A DNA stretch of 64,000 nt from Paenisporosarcina sp050269735 (GCF_050269735.1 NZ_JBNNIX010000002.1:62001-126000); one strand, 5' to 3'; numbered from the stretch's first letter, positions 1 through 8,413 are shown. The notes: generated by a model from the sequence alone, not told the origin. Numbers and translations are program-made.

Positions 1-1019
1 GAGGCATTCCATTTTACATGAAGGATGTCGATCAGCGATTTTTTTCACATTGGGTAGTTGAAGATATCTTGAATTTCATGAGATTAACTTTTAATTTAGA
101 GCGGAAAGATATTTTTCTTAAAATAGCACGTAAGTTCAATCTATATCTATCAAATGATCAAATCCGCAAATTTGAACGTGTCGAAGAGACAGGGAATGTT
201 TTTCAGCTCCTTTCTCGACATGTACCATTAAAGGATTATCAAGTGCAATCGTTGCAAAACTATGCAAACGTATATGAGAAAATGAAAAATTCCCGACCGA
301 AGAGCGTCATCCGTCTAATTAAAGAACAACTCGGCTATGAACAAGTCTTAAACAACCGGGCTGAAAAATTCGGATTTCGCATTGAAGTGTTAATGGATAT
401 GATCCGGACACTAGAACAAATTGCTGAGCCTTTCACGACGATGGAGGCATTTGCTAAACGTTTAAAAGAATTGGATGAACTTACGCAAAAAGCTAAGAAA
501 ACAAAAGATCCAAACGCTGTTACGCTATCTACATTTCACAGTGCTAAAGGATTGGAATTCGATCATGTCTATATGATTGATTGTCATAATGGTACGATTC
601 CATCAGATGAAGATCAACGAGACAACGAGAAGCTTGAGGAAGCGCGACGATTATTTTATGTTGGCATGACAAGAGCGAGGAAACATCTTGAATTGTTGAC
701 GTATGCAGAGAAAGACGGGAAAGAGAAAGTGGAGTCACGATTTATCAGCGAAGTGAGGGGCATACTTCTGAAGAATGCGAAACAACCCGAAAACTTAAAA
801 GAACAAACAGAGCCAGAAGATCCGAATACGATCCGCAAAGCAAGCGAAATGAAAGTCGGACTAGAAATAGTCCATAAAAAATTTGGCGTCGGTCAAATCG
901 TTCAAATCAAACCAGACCGACTTGTTCTGCAATTCGGTGAAACATCCAAAGAACTGGTGACTCAAACGATCTTAGACAATGGTTTAATTGCAAAAAATCT
1001 TCCGTTGGTTAAGGCTTGA
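1..1019 (+). CDS. UvrD/PcrA-like superfamily I DNA helicase, C-terminal part
   Basis: Partial gene entering from the left edge. The reading frame is open from base 3 and begins inside the GIPFYMKD segment typical of the 2B/2A junction of UvrD-type helicases. Helicase motif V (STFHSAKGLEFDHVYMIDC, about residues 170-190 of the visible part) and motif VI (RRLFYVGMTRARKHLEL) are intact. These contact ATP and DNA in the second RecA fold. The last 45 residues form a small basic domain (VHKKFGVGQIVQI) like the tail of PcrA and B. subtilis YjcD. Expected role is 3'-5' unwinding of DNA. Paralogue identity (YjcD rather than PcrA) is inferred from the compact length and is not certain. Confidence 0.88.
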   Translation, partial: GIPFYMKDVDQRFFSHWVVEDILNFMRLTFNLERKDIFLKIARKFNLYLSNDQIRKFERVEETGNVFQLLSRHVPLKDYQVQSLQNYANVYEKMKNSRPKSVIRLIKEQLGYEQVLNNRAEKFGFRIEVLMDMIRTLEQIAEPFTTMEAFAKRLKELDELTQKAKKTKDPNAVTLSTFHSAKGLEFDHVYMIDCHNGTIPSDEDQRDNEKLEEARRLFYVGMTRARKHLELLTYAEKDGKEKVESRFISEVRGILLKNAKQPENLKEQTEPEDPNTIRKASEMKVGLEIVHKKFGVGQIVQIKPDRLVLQFGETSKELVTQTILDNGLIAKNLPLVKA

Positions 1020-1095
1020 TTGTTAAGTGAATGTTACACGAACGTCATGAAAGATTGGTAGTATTGGTAGGAATCTATAGAGGTTGGTGGTTTTT

Positions 1096-2019
1096 TTGAG
1101 TAAACGTATTAATTTAAGTCAAGGCAAACTGGAAAAATGGGAAGAGGCATTCGTGCCAGAGAAAGATGTATTTTTTCTTAGAGACCAAGATCTCCATTTA
1201 CTGAAAGAATTCGGCATGAACTGTTTATTGTTCTCCAAAGAAGAATTTATGAAACACCCTACATATAAAGCGGTGTCATATGGGAGCAGTTATACGTACT
1301 GGACATTATCTCAAGATATTTCAACAGTTGTCGTATTGCCGCATCGTGTCTTTCCATTATTAAACCAACCAGTTAGAACAGCGATTTTAAAAATCCAACA
1401 ACAAGTAGGACGAGGACTGGTATTTGAAGCCCGTTATTTCGAAGGCATTCTCAGAGAGCCTGCCAAAAGCTTATTGGCCCCTTACGAATTTGTTTCGAAT
1501 GAACGCATATATATTGCCATCCAAAAAGAAGTTTGGAACCAATTGCCAAAATCATTAAAATCGGATTTATTGAACCGGATTGCTTTTGATTATGATACGC
1601 CGGGAATATTTGATCCGTATGTTCCTACTGAAAGTGTGACAAGTACGTATGTTAATACTTATCCAAATGCGCACGGAGCAAATTGCTTATCATCCACGTT
1701 ATTTGCTGCCGCATCCATACAGGCTGGCTACACACTTGATTGGATTATTAAGGAATGGGTTCATCCGACAACCTTTTTAAATGGACTTACACAACTGGGA
1801 TACAAAGAAGTTCCATTATCCATGGATGCCATTTTCCCACATGATATTCTTGTGTGGAAAGATGAGAAGAATCAAATTGTTCATGCAAGCTTCCATATTG
1901 ATAAAAACTACTTTTTCAATAAGAATGGGCAAGTATTTTTCAATCCTTGGAAAACCGTCCACATGAGAGAGCTGGAAGAACAATGGAGTGCTTATAAAAT
2001 ACATGTGTACCGAAAATAA
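1096..2019 (+). CDS. Hypothetical protein, possible papain-like cysteine hydrolase fold
   Basis: About 307 residues with no signal peptide and no family I can name with confidence. I start it at TTG 1096 (MSKRINLSQG) because a GGTGG motif lies 5 bases upstream; TTG 1084 and GTG 1087 are in-frame alternatives. The C-terminal third holds GANCLSSTLF followed about 65 residues later by DILVWKDEKNQIVHASFHI and an N-N-G segment. That Cys...His spacing and the strand-like HASFHI stretch resemble NlpC/P60- or transglutaminase-type cysteine hydrolases. This is inference from motif shape only. It follows the helicase gene by 76 bases and may share its transcript. Confidence 0.7.
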   Translation: MSKRINLSQGKLEKWEEAFVPEKDVFFLRDQDLHLLKEFGMNCLLFSKEEFMKHPTYKAVSYGSSYTYWTLSQDISTVVVLPHRVFPLLNQPVRTAILKIQQQVGRGLVFEARYFEGILREPAKSLLAPYEFVSNERIYIAIQKEVWNQLPKSLKSDLLNRIAFDYDTPGIFDPYVPTESVTSTYVNTYPNAHGANCLSSTLFAAASIQAGYTLDWIIKEWVHPTTFLNGLTQLGYKEVPLSMDAIFPHDILVWKDEKNQIVHASFHIDKNYFFNKNGQVFFNPWKTVHMRELEEQWSAYKIHVYRK

Positions 2020-2083
2020 GAGGTTGTCTAAATGTGGAATATTCTCTAAACTGAAAGTATGAAGTTTGAGAGGAAGTGTCCAC

Positions 2084-2536
2084 ATGAAACAATGGACGAA
2101 ATCAGTAGTTATTGAAGCACCAATTGAGACCGTGTGGCAGTATTTGGACGGGGATTTGGATAAAATGCAACAAATCATGCCAAACGTAGTAAGCAATACA
2201 CCAGTACTGGTAACAGAAGAAGTTGTTGGCAGTGTCTTCCGTCAAGAATACCGAGAAGGCAAGAGGGTGGAAGCTTATGATGTACACGTGACTGAGTACA
2301 AAAATACCCCTACTGAAAAACACATGAAAGTTGCATTTACTCTTGCCAAATTATTTGATATTACAGCAGAATATGAATTAGAATCACTGACTGATGCTAA
2401 AACGAAATTTGTTTACACATGTACAAACAAACCGCTTAAATGGTTTATCAAATTATTCTTGGTATTTGCCAATGATAAAGTGGTAGTGAAATTTGTAGAA
2501 CGAGTGAAACAGGTTGCAGAAAGTAATCGCGCATAA
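2084..2536 (+). CDS. SRPBCC (START/Bet v1-like) family protein
   Basis: 150-residue single-domain protein. The opening WTKSVVIEAPIETVWQYLDGDLDKMQQIMP is the beta1-helix entry of the SRPBCC fold, and the C-terminal amphipathic helix (VVVKFVERVKQVAESNRA) is the long helix closing the cavity. Such proteins bind hydrophobic ligands, but no substrate can be inferred. I use ATG 2084, which has AGAGGAAG 7 bases upstream, rather than the in-frame TTG at 2066. An intrinsic terminator follows directly. Confidence 0.8.
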   Translation: MKQWTKSVVIEAPIETVWQYLDGDLDKMQQIMPNVVSNTPVLVTEEVVGSVFRQEYREGKRVEAYDVHVTEYKNTPTEKHMKVAFTLAKLFDITAEYELESLTDAKTKFVYTCTNKPLKWFIKLFLVFANDKVVVKFVERVKQVAESNRA

Positions 2537-2545
2537 CAATTTTGA

Positions 2546-2570
2546 GCGTCGCACGAAAGCGACGCTTTTT
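2546..2570 (+). terminator. Intrinsic terminator after the SRPBCC gene
   Basis: Perfect 7-bp stem GCGTCGC / GCGACGC with a 6-base ACGAAA loop and five T residues. It ends 11 bases before the coaW ribosome-binding site, so coaW may also be read by leak-through. Confidence 0.85.
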
Positions 2571-2593
2571 CATGTGTTTAAAGGAGAAAAGAT

Positions 2594-3424
2594 ATGGTAC
2601 AAGCAATTGGAATAGATGTCGGTGGTACTTTAACCAAAATCGCCTACTTTGAAGAAGACCAACAGTTGAAATTGTTACATTTCCCTTCAGCTGACTTGCA
2701 AAAAGTAAGTGATTGGATTGCTTCTTTTAAAGAAGATATTCAAATTGGTTTAACTGGGGGACGTGCAGAACAATTAAAAACGTTTTTAAGGTCACATAAA
2801 AATCTTCATTACTTGGTTGAATTCGACGCAACCATTGCTGGTGTCAAATATCAGCTGAAAAAGGATGGTCAAGATTTCGCCGAGGCTGTCATTACCAATA
2901 TTGGCACAGGAACATCCATTCATTCGCTGAGAGGGGATACCCATGTTCGAATTGCTGGAACTGGTATTGGTGGAGGTACGTTACTTGGAATGTCAGCGTT
3001 AATGACGGGCATTTATGAGTTCGAACAAATTGTTCAGCTTTCGGCAAGTGGCAGCCGTTCTGAGGTGGACATGTTAGTTAGTGATATTTATTACGGGAAT
3101 AAAACGCCTATTGATGGTGGATTGACTGCAAGCAATTTTGGGGACGCGGGTTTAAGACCACTTCTGGAACGATCCAAAGAAGATATTTTAGCAACAGTTC
3201 AAGGCCTGGTTGGTGAAGTTATTTCAACATTAAGCATTCAATGTGCTGATGCTGAAAAAATGGAGCATATTGTGTATATTGGGTCGACTTTAGCTGAAAA
3301 CGAACCACTTCAAAAGATTATTGGAAGCTATACAAAACGAAAAAACCGCACACCTGTTTTTCTTAAGGATAATGGATATAGTGGCGCGATTGGTGCACTT
3401 TTGAGCAAATTTGATGGAAACTGA
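2594..3424 (+). CDS. coaW: Type II pantothenate kinase
   Basis: 276 residues, the usual size of staphylococcal/bacillar type II PanK. It phosphorylates pantothenate with ATP, the first committed step of coenzyme A synthesis. The N-terminal GIDVGGTLTKIAY is the ASKHA-fold phosphate-1 loop. TNIGTGTSIHS and GTGIGGGTLLGMS are the second nucleotide-binding segments, and YSGAIGALLSKF is the conserved C-terminal adenosine motif. AAGGAGAA lies 7 bases before the ATG. Type II enzymes of this group are typically insensitive to CoA feedback; this is family knowledge, not visible here. Confidence 0.95.
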   Translation: MVQAIGIDVGGTLTKIAYFEEDQQLKLLHFPSADLQKVSDWIASFKEDIQIGLTGGRAEQLKTFLRSHKNLHYLVEFDATIAGVKYQLKKDGQDFAEAVITNIGTGTSIHSLRGDTHVRIAGTGIGGGTLLGMSALMTGIYEFEQIVQLSASGSRSEVDMLVSDIYYGNKTPIDGGLTASNFGDAGLRPLLERSKEDILATVQGLVGEVISTLSIQCADAEKMEHIVYIGSTLAENEPLQKIIGSYTKRKNRTPVFLKDNGYSGAIGALLSKFDGN

Positions 3425-3470
3425 AACGTTATTAAAAACTGATTTTTATAAAAATACATGAACATTTCAT

Positions 3471-3499
3471 TTGCATTAACCTGGTTTTCATGTTACATT
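3471..3499 (+). promoter_or_regulatory. Sigma-A promoter of the first cold-shock gene
   Basis: TTGCAT at 3471, a 17-base spacer and TACATT at 3494, with a TG one base before the -10 (extended -10). The predicted start near 3506 leaves a leader of about 108 nt before the csp ATG. That long leader is typical of cold-inducible csp mRNAs. Confidence 0.55.
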
Positions 3500-3613
3500 A
3501 ATAGAGGATTATTTTTGTTCGGATATGAGTAAGACTTGTAAGAGATTTTATCTCCACGATTTGAGCAAGGATAGTAACACAATGTGTACTTAGTACACGA
3601 GGAGGAAACACAC

Positions 3614-3814
3614 ATGGAACAAGGTAAAGTAAAATGGTTTAACTCAGAAAAAGGTTTTGGATTCATCGAACGTGACGGCGGAGACGATGTATTCGTACAT
3701 TTCAGCGCTATCCAAAGCGAAGGTTTCAAATCTCTTGACGAAGGTCAAGAAGTTACTTTTGAAATCGAGCAAGGACAACGTGGCCTACAAGCTACTAACG
3801 TAAACAAAGCTTAA
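3614..3814 (+). CDS. Cold-shock protein (CspA/CspB family)
   Basis: 66 residues, full-length single cold-shock domain. RNP1-type KGFGFIERD and RNP2-type VFVHFSAI, which bind single-stranded RNA or DNA as an RNA chaperone and antiterminator, are intact. The start at ATG 3614 is preceded by CGAGGAGG. It is one of three csp genes in the window (others at 5465-5668 and 48923-49123), monocistronic, with a promoter 115 bases upstream and a UUCG-capped terminator behind. Confidence 0.96.
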   Translation: MEQGKVKWFNSEKGFGFIERDGGDDVFVHFSAIQSEGFKSLDEGQEVTFEIEQGQRGLQATNVNKA

Positions 3815-3832
3815 TTTTAAGAATAACCTATA

Positions 3833-3863
3833 AACAGATTCTCTTCGGAGAATCTGTTTTTTT
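3833..3863 (+). terminator. Intrinsic terminator after csp (UUCG tetraloop)
   Basis: Stem AACAGATTCTC / GAGAATCTGTT (11 bp) closed by a TTCG tetraloop and followed by a run of T. Confidence 0.9.
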
Positions 3864-3911
3864 GTACTTCATTTTCATAGAGGTATTCCAGCATAGTGGC
3901 TTTCCAAAAAA

Positions 3912-3955
3912 CAGAGAAAAGGACTCATTCGCGTTATACGCTTATGAGTCCTTTT
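3912..3955 (-). terminator. Terminator overlapping the end of the RNase H-like gene
   Basis: 12-bp stem AAAAGGACTCAT / ATGAGTCCTTTT with an inner GCGT/ACGC pair. The T run is on the minus strand, and the stem includes the last codons and stop of the gene at 3942. Confidence 0.75.
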
Positions 3956-4337
3956 GCTTGATGATGGCTTTTCGTGCTAATTGATCGGCTGTGAGATTAG
4001 AGTTGTCGGGAACCCATTTAATAAAGAAGAAATCAAATGTATCGGCAATTTCAAGTGCCTTATCAAGTAATTCTTTATAAACAGGGTTTTTAGCGTATCT
4101 TTTTTCAACAGCAGCAACGACAATTTGTGAATCAGATCTGACGGATATCAGTTCTTTTGAAAGTTTCTGTGCTTCTTCAAGTCCTCGTAATAAGGCAATG
4201 AACTCTGTCGTATGATTATCATAAATCCCTACATATTCAGAAAAACGTAGTTGATGACCTTCGCCTTTGATGAAAATACCGATACCACTCGGGCCTGGAT
4301 TCCCTGCACTTGCTCCATCAATATACACTTCAAGCAT
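3942..4337 (-). CDS. RNase H-like protein (YpeP type)
   Basis: 131 residues with the RNase HI fold. The first acidic residue is in VYIDGASAGNPGPSGIG, the second in TTEFIALLRGLEEA, the third in RSDSQIVVAAV and the fourth in SNLTADQLARKA. These Asp/Glu residues match the metal site that cleaves RNA in RNA-DNA hybrids. The histidine found before the last Asp in E. coli RNase HI is not obvious here (DNSNLTAD). Many small Bacillales homologues of this type show weak or no RNase H activity, so activity is uncertain. It lies 12 bases downstream of the queuosine-precursor transporter gene in the same orientation. Confidence 0.85.
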   Translation of the reverse strand: MLEVYIDGASAGNPGPSGIGIFIKGEGHQLRFSEYVGIYDNHTTEFIALLRGLEEAQKLSKELISVRSDSQIVVAAVEKRYAKNPVYKELLDKALEIADTFDFFFIKWVPDNSNLTADQLARKAIIKQKDS

Positions 4338-4349
4338 GAAAACAACTCC

Positions 4350-5033
4350 TTATTTTTCATCCACAGGTGTCATTCGTTTGGCAATATATCCAAATGGTGT
4401 ACCTAGGATTGACACGAGGAACTTCAATACATAAGTAGAGATAAATACACTTAACCAAACGTCTGTCGGATAAACTCCCCAGAAAGCAATGGAAGTGAAA
4501 ATCAAAGTATCAAGCAATTGACTGAGCATAGTTGATCCATTGTTACGAATCCAGAATGCACCATCAGATGGAAACAGTTTACGCAAGAAGCTGAATATAA
4601 GTACATCAGTGTATTGACTGACGAGATAGGCAATCATGCTTCCCAGCGCTATTCGTGGAATCAATCCGAAAATTGTGGATAGGGATTCTTGTGCAAAATC
4701 GTCAGCAGCTGGTTGGAACAGGAGCACCATTTGCATGATGACCGTCATCATTAAAAGAAAAATAAAACCTAACCATACCGCTTTTTTAGCTTCTTGCTTT
4801 CCATATTTTTCGTTCAATATATCGGTTACTAAAAAAATACTGCCATAAATCGCATTACCAAGTGTAGCAGTCAGACCGAAAATTTCAATTAGCTTTGTTA
4901 CTTGTATATTCGCCAAAACAGTAGCAAATCCAACCCAGACGAATAAACCTGTTCTGCCAAAAAATTTATACATGATCAACACGAATAGCATGTTGACTAT
5001 TGCAAATCCTAAGCCGAGCATTTCATTAAACAT
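4350..5033 (-). CDS. Queuosine precursor transporter, YhhQ/YpdP (VUT) family
   Basis: 227 residues with about six hydrophobic segments. The LNEKYGKQEAKKAVWLGF and SQYTDVLIFSFLRK stretches are characteristic of the YhhQ family, which takes up the queuosine precursor preQ0/preQ1. I use ATG 5033 (MFNEMLGLG), which has GGAGG 6 bases upstream. The longer frame to 5081 would run through the riboswitch and is not used. The riboswitch at 5045-5082 independently supports the substrate assignment. The RNase H-like gene follows 12 bases downstream, so the two probably share a transcript. Confidence 0.9.
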   Translation of the reverse strand: MFNEMLGLGFAIVNMLFVLIMYKFFGRTGLFVWVGFATVLANIQVTKLIEIFGLTATLGNAIYGSIFLVTDILNEKYGKQEAKKAVWLGFIFLLMMTVIMQMVLLFQPAADDFAQESLSTIFGLIPRIALGSMIAYLVSQYTDVLIFSFLRKLFPSDGAFWIRNNGSTMLSQLLDTLIFTSIAFWGVYPTDVWLSVFISTYVLKFLVSILGTPFGYIAKRMTPVDEK

Positions 5034-5044
5034 AAGAATCCTCC

Positions 5045-5082
5045 AGTAGTTTTGATAACGCGGGATGTTTACGAACCGCAAA
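5045..5082 (-). promoter_or_regulatory. preQ1-I type riboswitch
   Basis: Read on the minus strand the leader has TGCGGTTC, then ACATCCCGC, then an A-rich tail ATCAAAACTA, with GGAGG and the ATG just after. This is the layout of the preQ1 class I aptamer: a GC-rich P1 hairpin (GCGG/CCGC) whose loop captures the A-rich tail as an H-type pseudoknot. The tail abuts the Shine-Dalgarno sequence, which suggests translational control. The downstream gene encodes a queuosine-precursor transporter, the usual regulon member. I recognised it by pattern; no covariance search was possible. Confidence 0.82.
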
Positions 5083-5108
5083 AAAACGTGTTGTTTTCCA
5101 ACTTGACT

Positions 5109-5137
5109 ATTATAATGTCAGTTGCAAGCAAATGCAA
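5109..5137 (-). promoter_or_regulatory. Sigma-A promoter of the preQ1-controlled transporter gene
   Basis: On the minus strand TTGCAT (5137-5132), a 17-base spacer and a consensus TATAAT (5114-5109). The predicted transcript starts near 5102, about 20 nt before the aptamer. Confidence 0.8.
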
Positions 5138-5225
5138 TGAGGGTGTAAGATAAAGTAGCACTTTCTTTGGATATGGATTGTAAAGCAAAGAAGTGTTTCA
5201 TTTTTAATGAAAGGATGAAGCAATT

Positions 5226-5417
5226 TTGAACAAACTGACAGTTATCAGTGAAATTGATGATTTGCTTGAGACTTATTGCGATGGTTGCTTCATTAAAAGA
5301 GAACTCAAACTAAACGGTGGTAAAACGATGGCACACCGTTTTTGTATAAACAGTTGTACAGTTGGTGACCAATTGCAATTTTTAGGGCAAGAGCTCAACA
5401 AAGTGAAAATGAAATAA
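5226..5417 (+). CDS. ypeQ: Small zinc-finger protein, YpeQ family
   Basis: 63 residues. Cysteines at YCDGCFIKRE and HRFCINSC form the paired C-x2-C / H-x2-C-x3-C pattern of the short zinc-finger family represented by B. subtilis YpeQ. The function is unknown. I use TTG 5226 because AAAGGATG lies just upstream and the nearby ATG (5214) runs into a stop within a few codons. In B. subtilis the same neighbours (ypdP, ypeP, ypeQ) are adjacent, which supports the call. Confidence 0.75.
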   Translation: MNKLTVISEIDDLLETYCDGCFIKRELKLNGGKTMAHRFCINSCTVGDQLQFLGQELNKVKMK

Positions 5418-5430
5418 TGAACAAGATAAA

Positions 5431-5456
5431 ACCCACCAATCGATTGATTGGTGGGT
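5431..5456. terminator. Bidirectional terminator between ypeQ and csp
   Basis: 11-bp stem ACCCACCAATC / GATTGGTGGGT with a 4-base loop between convergent genes. T-rich tails occur on both sides, stronger on the minus strand (TTTTATC). Confidence 0.75.
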
Positions 5457-5464
5457 CAACTTTA

Positions 5465-5668
5465 TTATGTAATCAATAAGACATTTGCGGCTTGTGGACC
5501 TCGGTTACCGTCTATTATTTCGAAAGAGACAACTTGACCTTCATCTAACGTTCGGAACCCATCACCATGGATTCCAGTAAAATGGACGAACACATCTTCA
5601 CCATCATTGTATTCAATAAATCCGTAACCTTTTTCATTGTTGAACCATTTTACTTTGCCTTGGTGCAT
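5465..5668 (-). CDS. Cold-shock protein
   Basis: 67 residues with complete RNP1 (KGYGFIEYN) and RNP2 (VFVHFTGI) motifs, so it should bind single-stranded nucleic acid like the other Csps. ATG 5668 is preceded by GAGGAGGAA. The unusual C-terminus LLIT and the Gly instead of Ala in the FTGIHG loop separate it from the copies at 3614 and 48923. A good promoter lies at 5752-5780 on the same strand, leaving a leader of about 77 nt. Confidence 0.95.
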   Translation of the reverse strand: MHQGKVKWFNNEKGYGFIEYNDGEDVFVHFTGIHGDGFRTLDEGQVVSFEIIDGNRGPQAANVLLIT

Positions 5669-5751
5669 GAACGTTCCTCCTCATAATATTCGAGTGAAAT
5701 GTCAATTTCCAGAACCGCATATAACAAAATATTCTGCGAATGGATGGCTAT

Positions 5752-5780
5752 ACTATACATGAATTGTCGAAAGTAGTCAA
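5752..5780 (-). promoter_or_regulatory. Sigma-A promoter of the second cold-shock gene
   Basis: Minus-strand TTGACT (5780-5775), 17-base spacer, TATAGT (5757-5752). Confidence 0.75.
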
Positions 5781-5874
5781 TTCACTGTCGATTCACTCTG
5801 TTGCGATTTTAGTTCCATCTGTGCAATGATACTATTAGTGACCTTTATTTGTCCTTGAAGGAAGGAAGATCAAA

Positions 5875-6510
5875 TTGAATACGATTGAAAAATGCGAACA
5901 ACTAGTAAAAGATATTTACAATCAATTTGACGCAAGTCATGATTTTCAACATATTGAACGCGTAAGAAAGAACGCACAAATTATTAGTCAGGAAGAAGGG
6001 GCAGTTCGTACTGATTTAATAGAACTTGCTGTACTTCTTCATGATGTCAGTGATGTGAAATACAGTGGCAGTGAAGGGAAAGCTAAAGAGAATGCCATAC
6101 TGGATGAACTTGATTTGCCAATAAGTGATCGACAAGAAATTGTCGAGATTATCGAATCGGTATCATTCAGTGGCGGACATGAAAAAGAAGCCAAAACAAT
6201 TGAAGCCAAGATTGTTCGTGATGCAGACAGACTTGATGCCATAGGTGCAGTGGGCATCGCCAGAACGTTTGCCTATGGCGGAGCGAAAGGCAGGCCTCTG
6301 TACGATTGGTCAGAGACGGCAAGAATGAACATGTCCGAATCTGAATACCGATCGAAAGAAACAGCATCCGTTACGCACTTTTACGAGAAATTACTCTTAT
6401 TAAAAGATTTAATGGTTACCGAATCAGGGAAAAAATTAGCTTTGCAGCGTCATGAATTTATGTTGGCATTTATCGACCAACTGAAAATAGAAACGAGTGA
6501 AGAAAAATGA
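5875..6510 (+). CDS. HD-domain phosphohydrolase, YpgQ family
   Basis: 211 residues. The metal-binding residues of the HD superfamily are present: H in ASHDFQHIERV, the HD dyad in VLLHDVSDVKYSG and the distal D in IVRDADRLDAIGAVG. YpgQ-type enzymes are nucleotide pyrophosphatases or phosphohydrolases in vitro, and the physiological substrate is uncertain. TTG 5875 has GGAAGGAAG upstream. The stop overlaps the yfmR ATG (ATGA), so the two are translationally coupled. Confidence 0.88.
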   Translation: MNTIEKCEQLVKDIYNQFDASHDFQHIERVRKNAQIISQEEGAVRTDLIELAVLLHDVSDVKYSGSEGKAKENAILDELDLPISDRQEIVEIIESVSFSGGHEKEAKTIEAKIVRDADRLDAIGAVGIARTFAYGGAKGRPLYDWSETARMNMSESEYRSKETASVTHFYEKLLLLKDLMVTESGKKLALQRHEFMLAFIDQLKIETSEEK

Positions 6511-8387
6511 GTCATTTAATAGTTTCAAATTTAACCAAGACAGTAGGAGAAAAGACATTATTTGAAAACATCGATTTTACAATTTATGCTGGTGAACGAG
6601 CTGGCTTAATTGGTGTAAATGGAACAGGAAAATCAACCTTCCTTTCAATCATTTCAAAACAAATTGAGGCAGATAGTTTATCTATGGACCATCCAAATCA
6701 ATACCGAATTGCATTTTTAGAGCAAGATCCGCAGTTTGATGATGATTTAACCGTACTTCAAGCTGTCTTTAGTGGAGACTCACCTGCCTTAGTAACGAAT
6801 CGAAAGTATGAAGATGCTTTAAATAAATTAAATGAAGATTCCTCTTCTGTTGAATATCAAGATGCGTACATGGAAATCCAATCTCAAATGGATCTAAATA
6901 ATGCGTGGGATATAAATTCGATGGCTAAGACAGCCTTACAGAACCTTGGAATAGATATGTTTGACCGTAAAGTGAACGAACTTTCTGGCGGACAACTTAA
7001 ACGTGTTGCATTAGCAAAAGTGTTGGTGGAACCAGCAGATTTAATATTACTAGATGAGCCTACCAACCATCTTGATGTTCAATCGTCAAAATGGTTACAA
7101 GAAAGTTTAGCGCGTCTATCAAGTGCTATTATTTTCGTAACACATGATCGCTACTTTTTAGATGGCGTATCTACACATATCTATGAAATTGCTGACCAAA
7201 CCATGTACACACATCGTGGAAATTATGGAGATTATTTAGAAGCAAGAGCTATCCGAGAAGATATGGCTGCTTCTTCTCAGTTAAAACTACAAAACCGTTT
7301 CCGTTCAGAGTTAAAATGGATTCGTCGTGGTGCCAAGGCAAGAACAACTAAACAAAAAGCACGTATCCAACGTTTTGATAAATTGGATGAACAAATGGAA
7401 CGCAACAATGACAACACATCTCTAGAAATGAAACTGGCTACAACTCGTCTAGGAAAAAAAGTGCTTGAAGGAATAGATCTTTCAAAAGCATATGAAAACA
7501 AACAAATCATTAAAGATTTTTCTTTCCTATTACAACCAGGTGATCGCATCGGTATTGTCGGACCTAATGGTGCTGGTAAGAGTACACTTATTAATATGTT
7601 AGCTGAGAAAATTATGCCTGATAGTGGGGAATTGAGTGTTGGGCAAACCGTTAAAATTGCTCATTTTGAGCAAACGATACCTCCAATGAATCCAAATACT
7701 CGTATGATTGAGTATGTCCGAGAGTCTTCAAATGATATTGAAGGTTCAGATGGAGTTAGACATTCAGCTGCCCAAATGCTTGAACGATTCTTGTTCCCAC
7801 TTAAAGTTCATGGCACACCGATTGGGAAATTGTCAGGTGGAGAACGCAAAAGACTTCATTTGCTTAAACTCTTAATGGAACAACCAAACGTTTTACTACT
7901 GGATGAGCCAACAAATGATTTGGACATTCAAACGTTGTCAGTGCTGGAAGATTTCATCGAACAATTCCCCGGGGTTGTAATTACAATTTCTCATGATCGC
8001 TTTTTCCTAGATCGTATCGCGAAAAAATTATGGGTTCTTGATGGAAAAGGAAATACACGAGAAGTACAAGAGATTTATTCTGACTTCCTGGAACAAGCAC
8101 CAGAAATTCTAGTTGAACCAGTAGATATAGTAGAACAACCTGAACCAGTAAAAACGAAAGAACCGAAGAAAAAATTATCTTTTAAAGAACAAAAAGAATG
8201 GGAAACCATTGAATCAGATATTGAAAAAATTGAAGAAGCGATCATCATTGCGGAAAAAGAAGTGGAATCTGCTGGTGCAGACTTCGAAAAATTGCAAAAA
8301 GCAACGAACCAACTCGAAGCTTTAAACGAGCAATATAACCACTTAATAGAGCGATGGGGTTACCTGCAAGAAATTATTGGGTCATGA
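6507..8387 (+). CDS. yfmR: ABC-F family translation factor, YfmR/Uup type
   Basis: 626 residues with two ABC ATPase domains and no membrane segments. Domain 1 has Walker A GVNGTGKST (36-44), signature LSGGQLKR (about 158) and Walker B LILLDEPTNHLD (about 180). Domain 2 has GPNGAGKST (about 351), LSGGERKR (about 440) and VLLLDEPTNDLD (about 462). The linker at about 240-310 is rich in R/K, and the last 80 residues form a charged coiled coil, as in Uup/YfmR. ABC-F proteins of this branch act at the ribosomal E site to relieve stalled elongation, for example at polyproline. Start and overlap with the HD gene are unambiguous. Confidence 0.93.
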   Translation: MSHLIVSNLTKTVGEKTLFENIDFTIYAGERAGLIGVNGTGKSTFLSIISKQIEADSLSMDHPNQYRIAFLEQDPQFDDDLTVLQAVFSGDSPALVTNRKYEDALNKLNEDSSSVEYQDAYMEIQSQMDLNNAWDINSMAKTALQNLGIDMFDRKVNELSGGQLKRVALAKVLVEPADLILLDEPTNHLDVQSSKWLQESLARLSSAIIFVTHDRYFLDGVSTHIYEIADQTMYTHRGNYGDYLEARAIREDMAASSQLKLQNRFRSELKWIRRGAKARTTKQKARIQRFDKLDEQMERNNDNTSLEMKLATTRLGKKVLEGIDLSKAYENKQIIKDFSFLLQPGDRIGIVGPNGAGKSTLINMLAEKIMPDSGELSVGQTVKIAHFEQTIPPMNPNTRMIEYVRESSNDIEGSDGVRHSAAQMLERFLFPLKVHGTPIGKLSGGERKRLHLLKLLMEQPNVLLLDEPTNDLDIQTLSVLEDFIEQFPGVVITISHDRFFLDRIAKKLWVLDGKGNTREVQEIYSDFLEQAPEILVEPVDIVEQPEPVKTKEPKKKLSFKEQKEWETIESDIEKIEEAIIIAEKEVESAGADFEKLQKATNQLEALNEQYNHLIERWGYLQEIIGS

Positions 8388-8413
8388 TACGATCCAAGTA
8401 GGAGGCGTTTTGC

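Noticed and set aside
7277..7549. Minus-strand frames inside large genes such as yfmR, odhA and the germination genes
   Set aside because: They are shadows of real genes with no ribosome-binding site or family resemblance.
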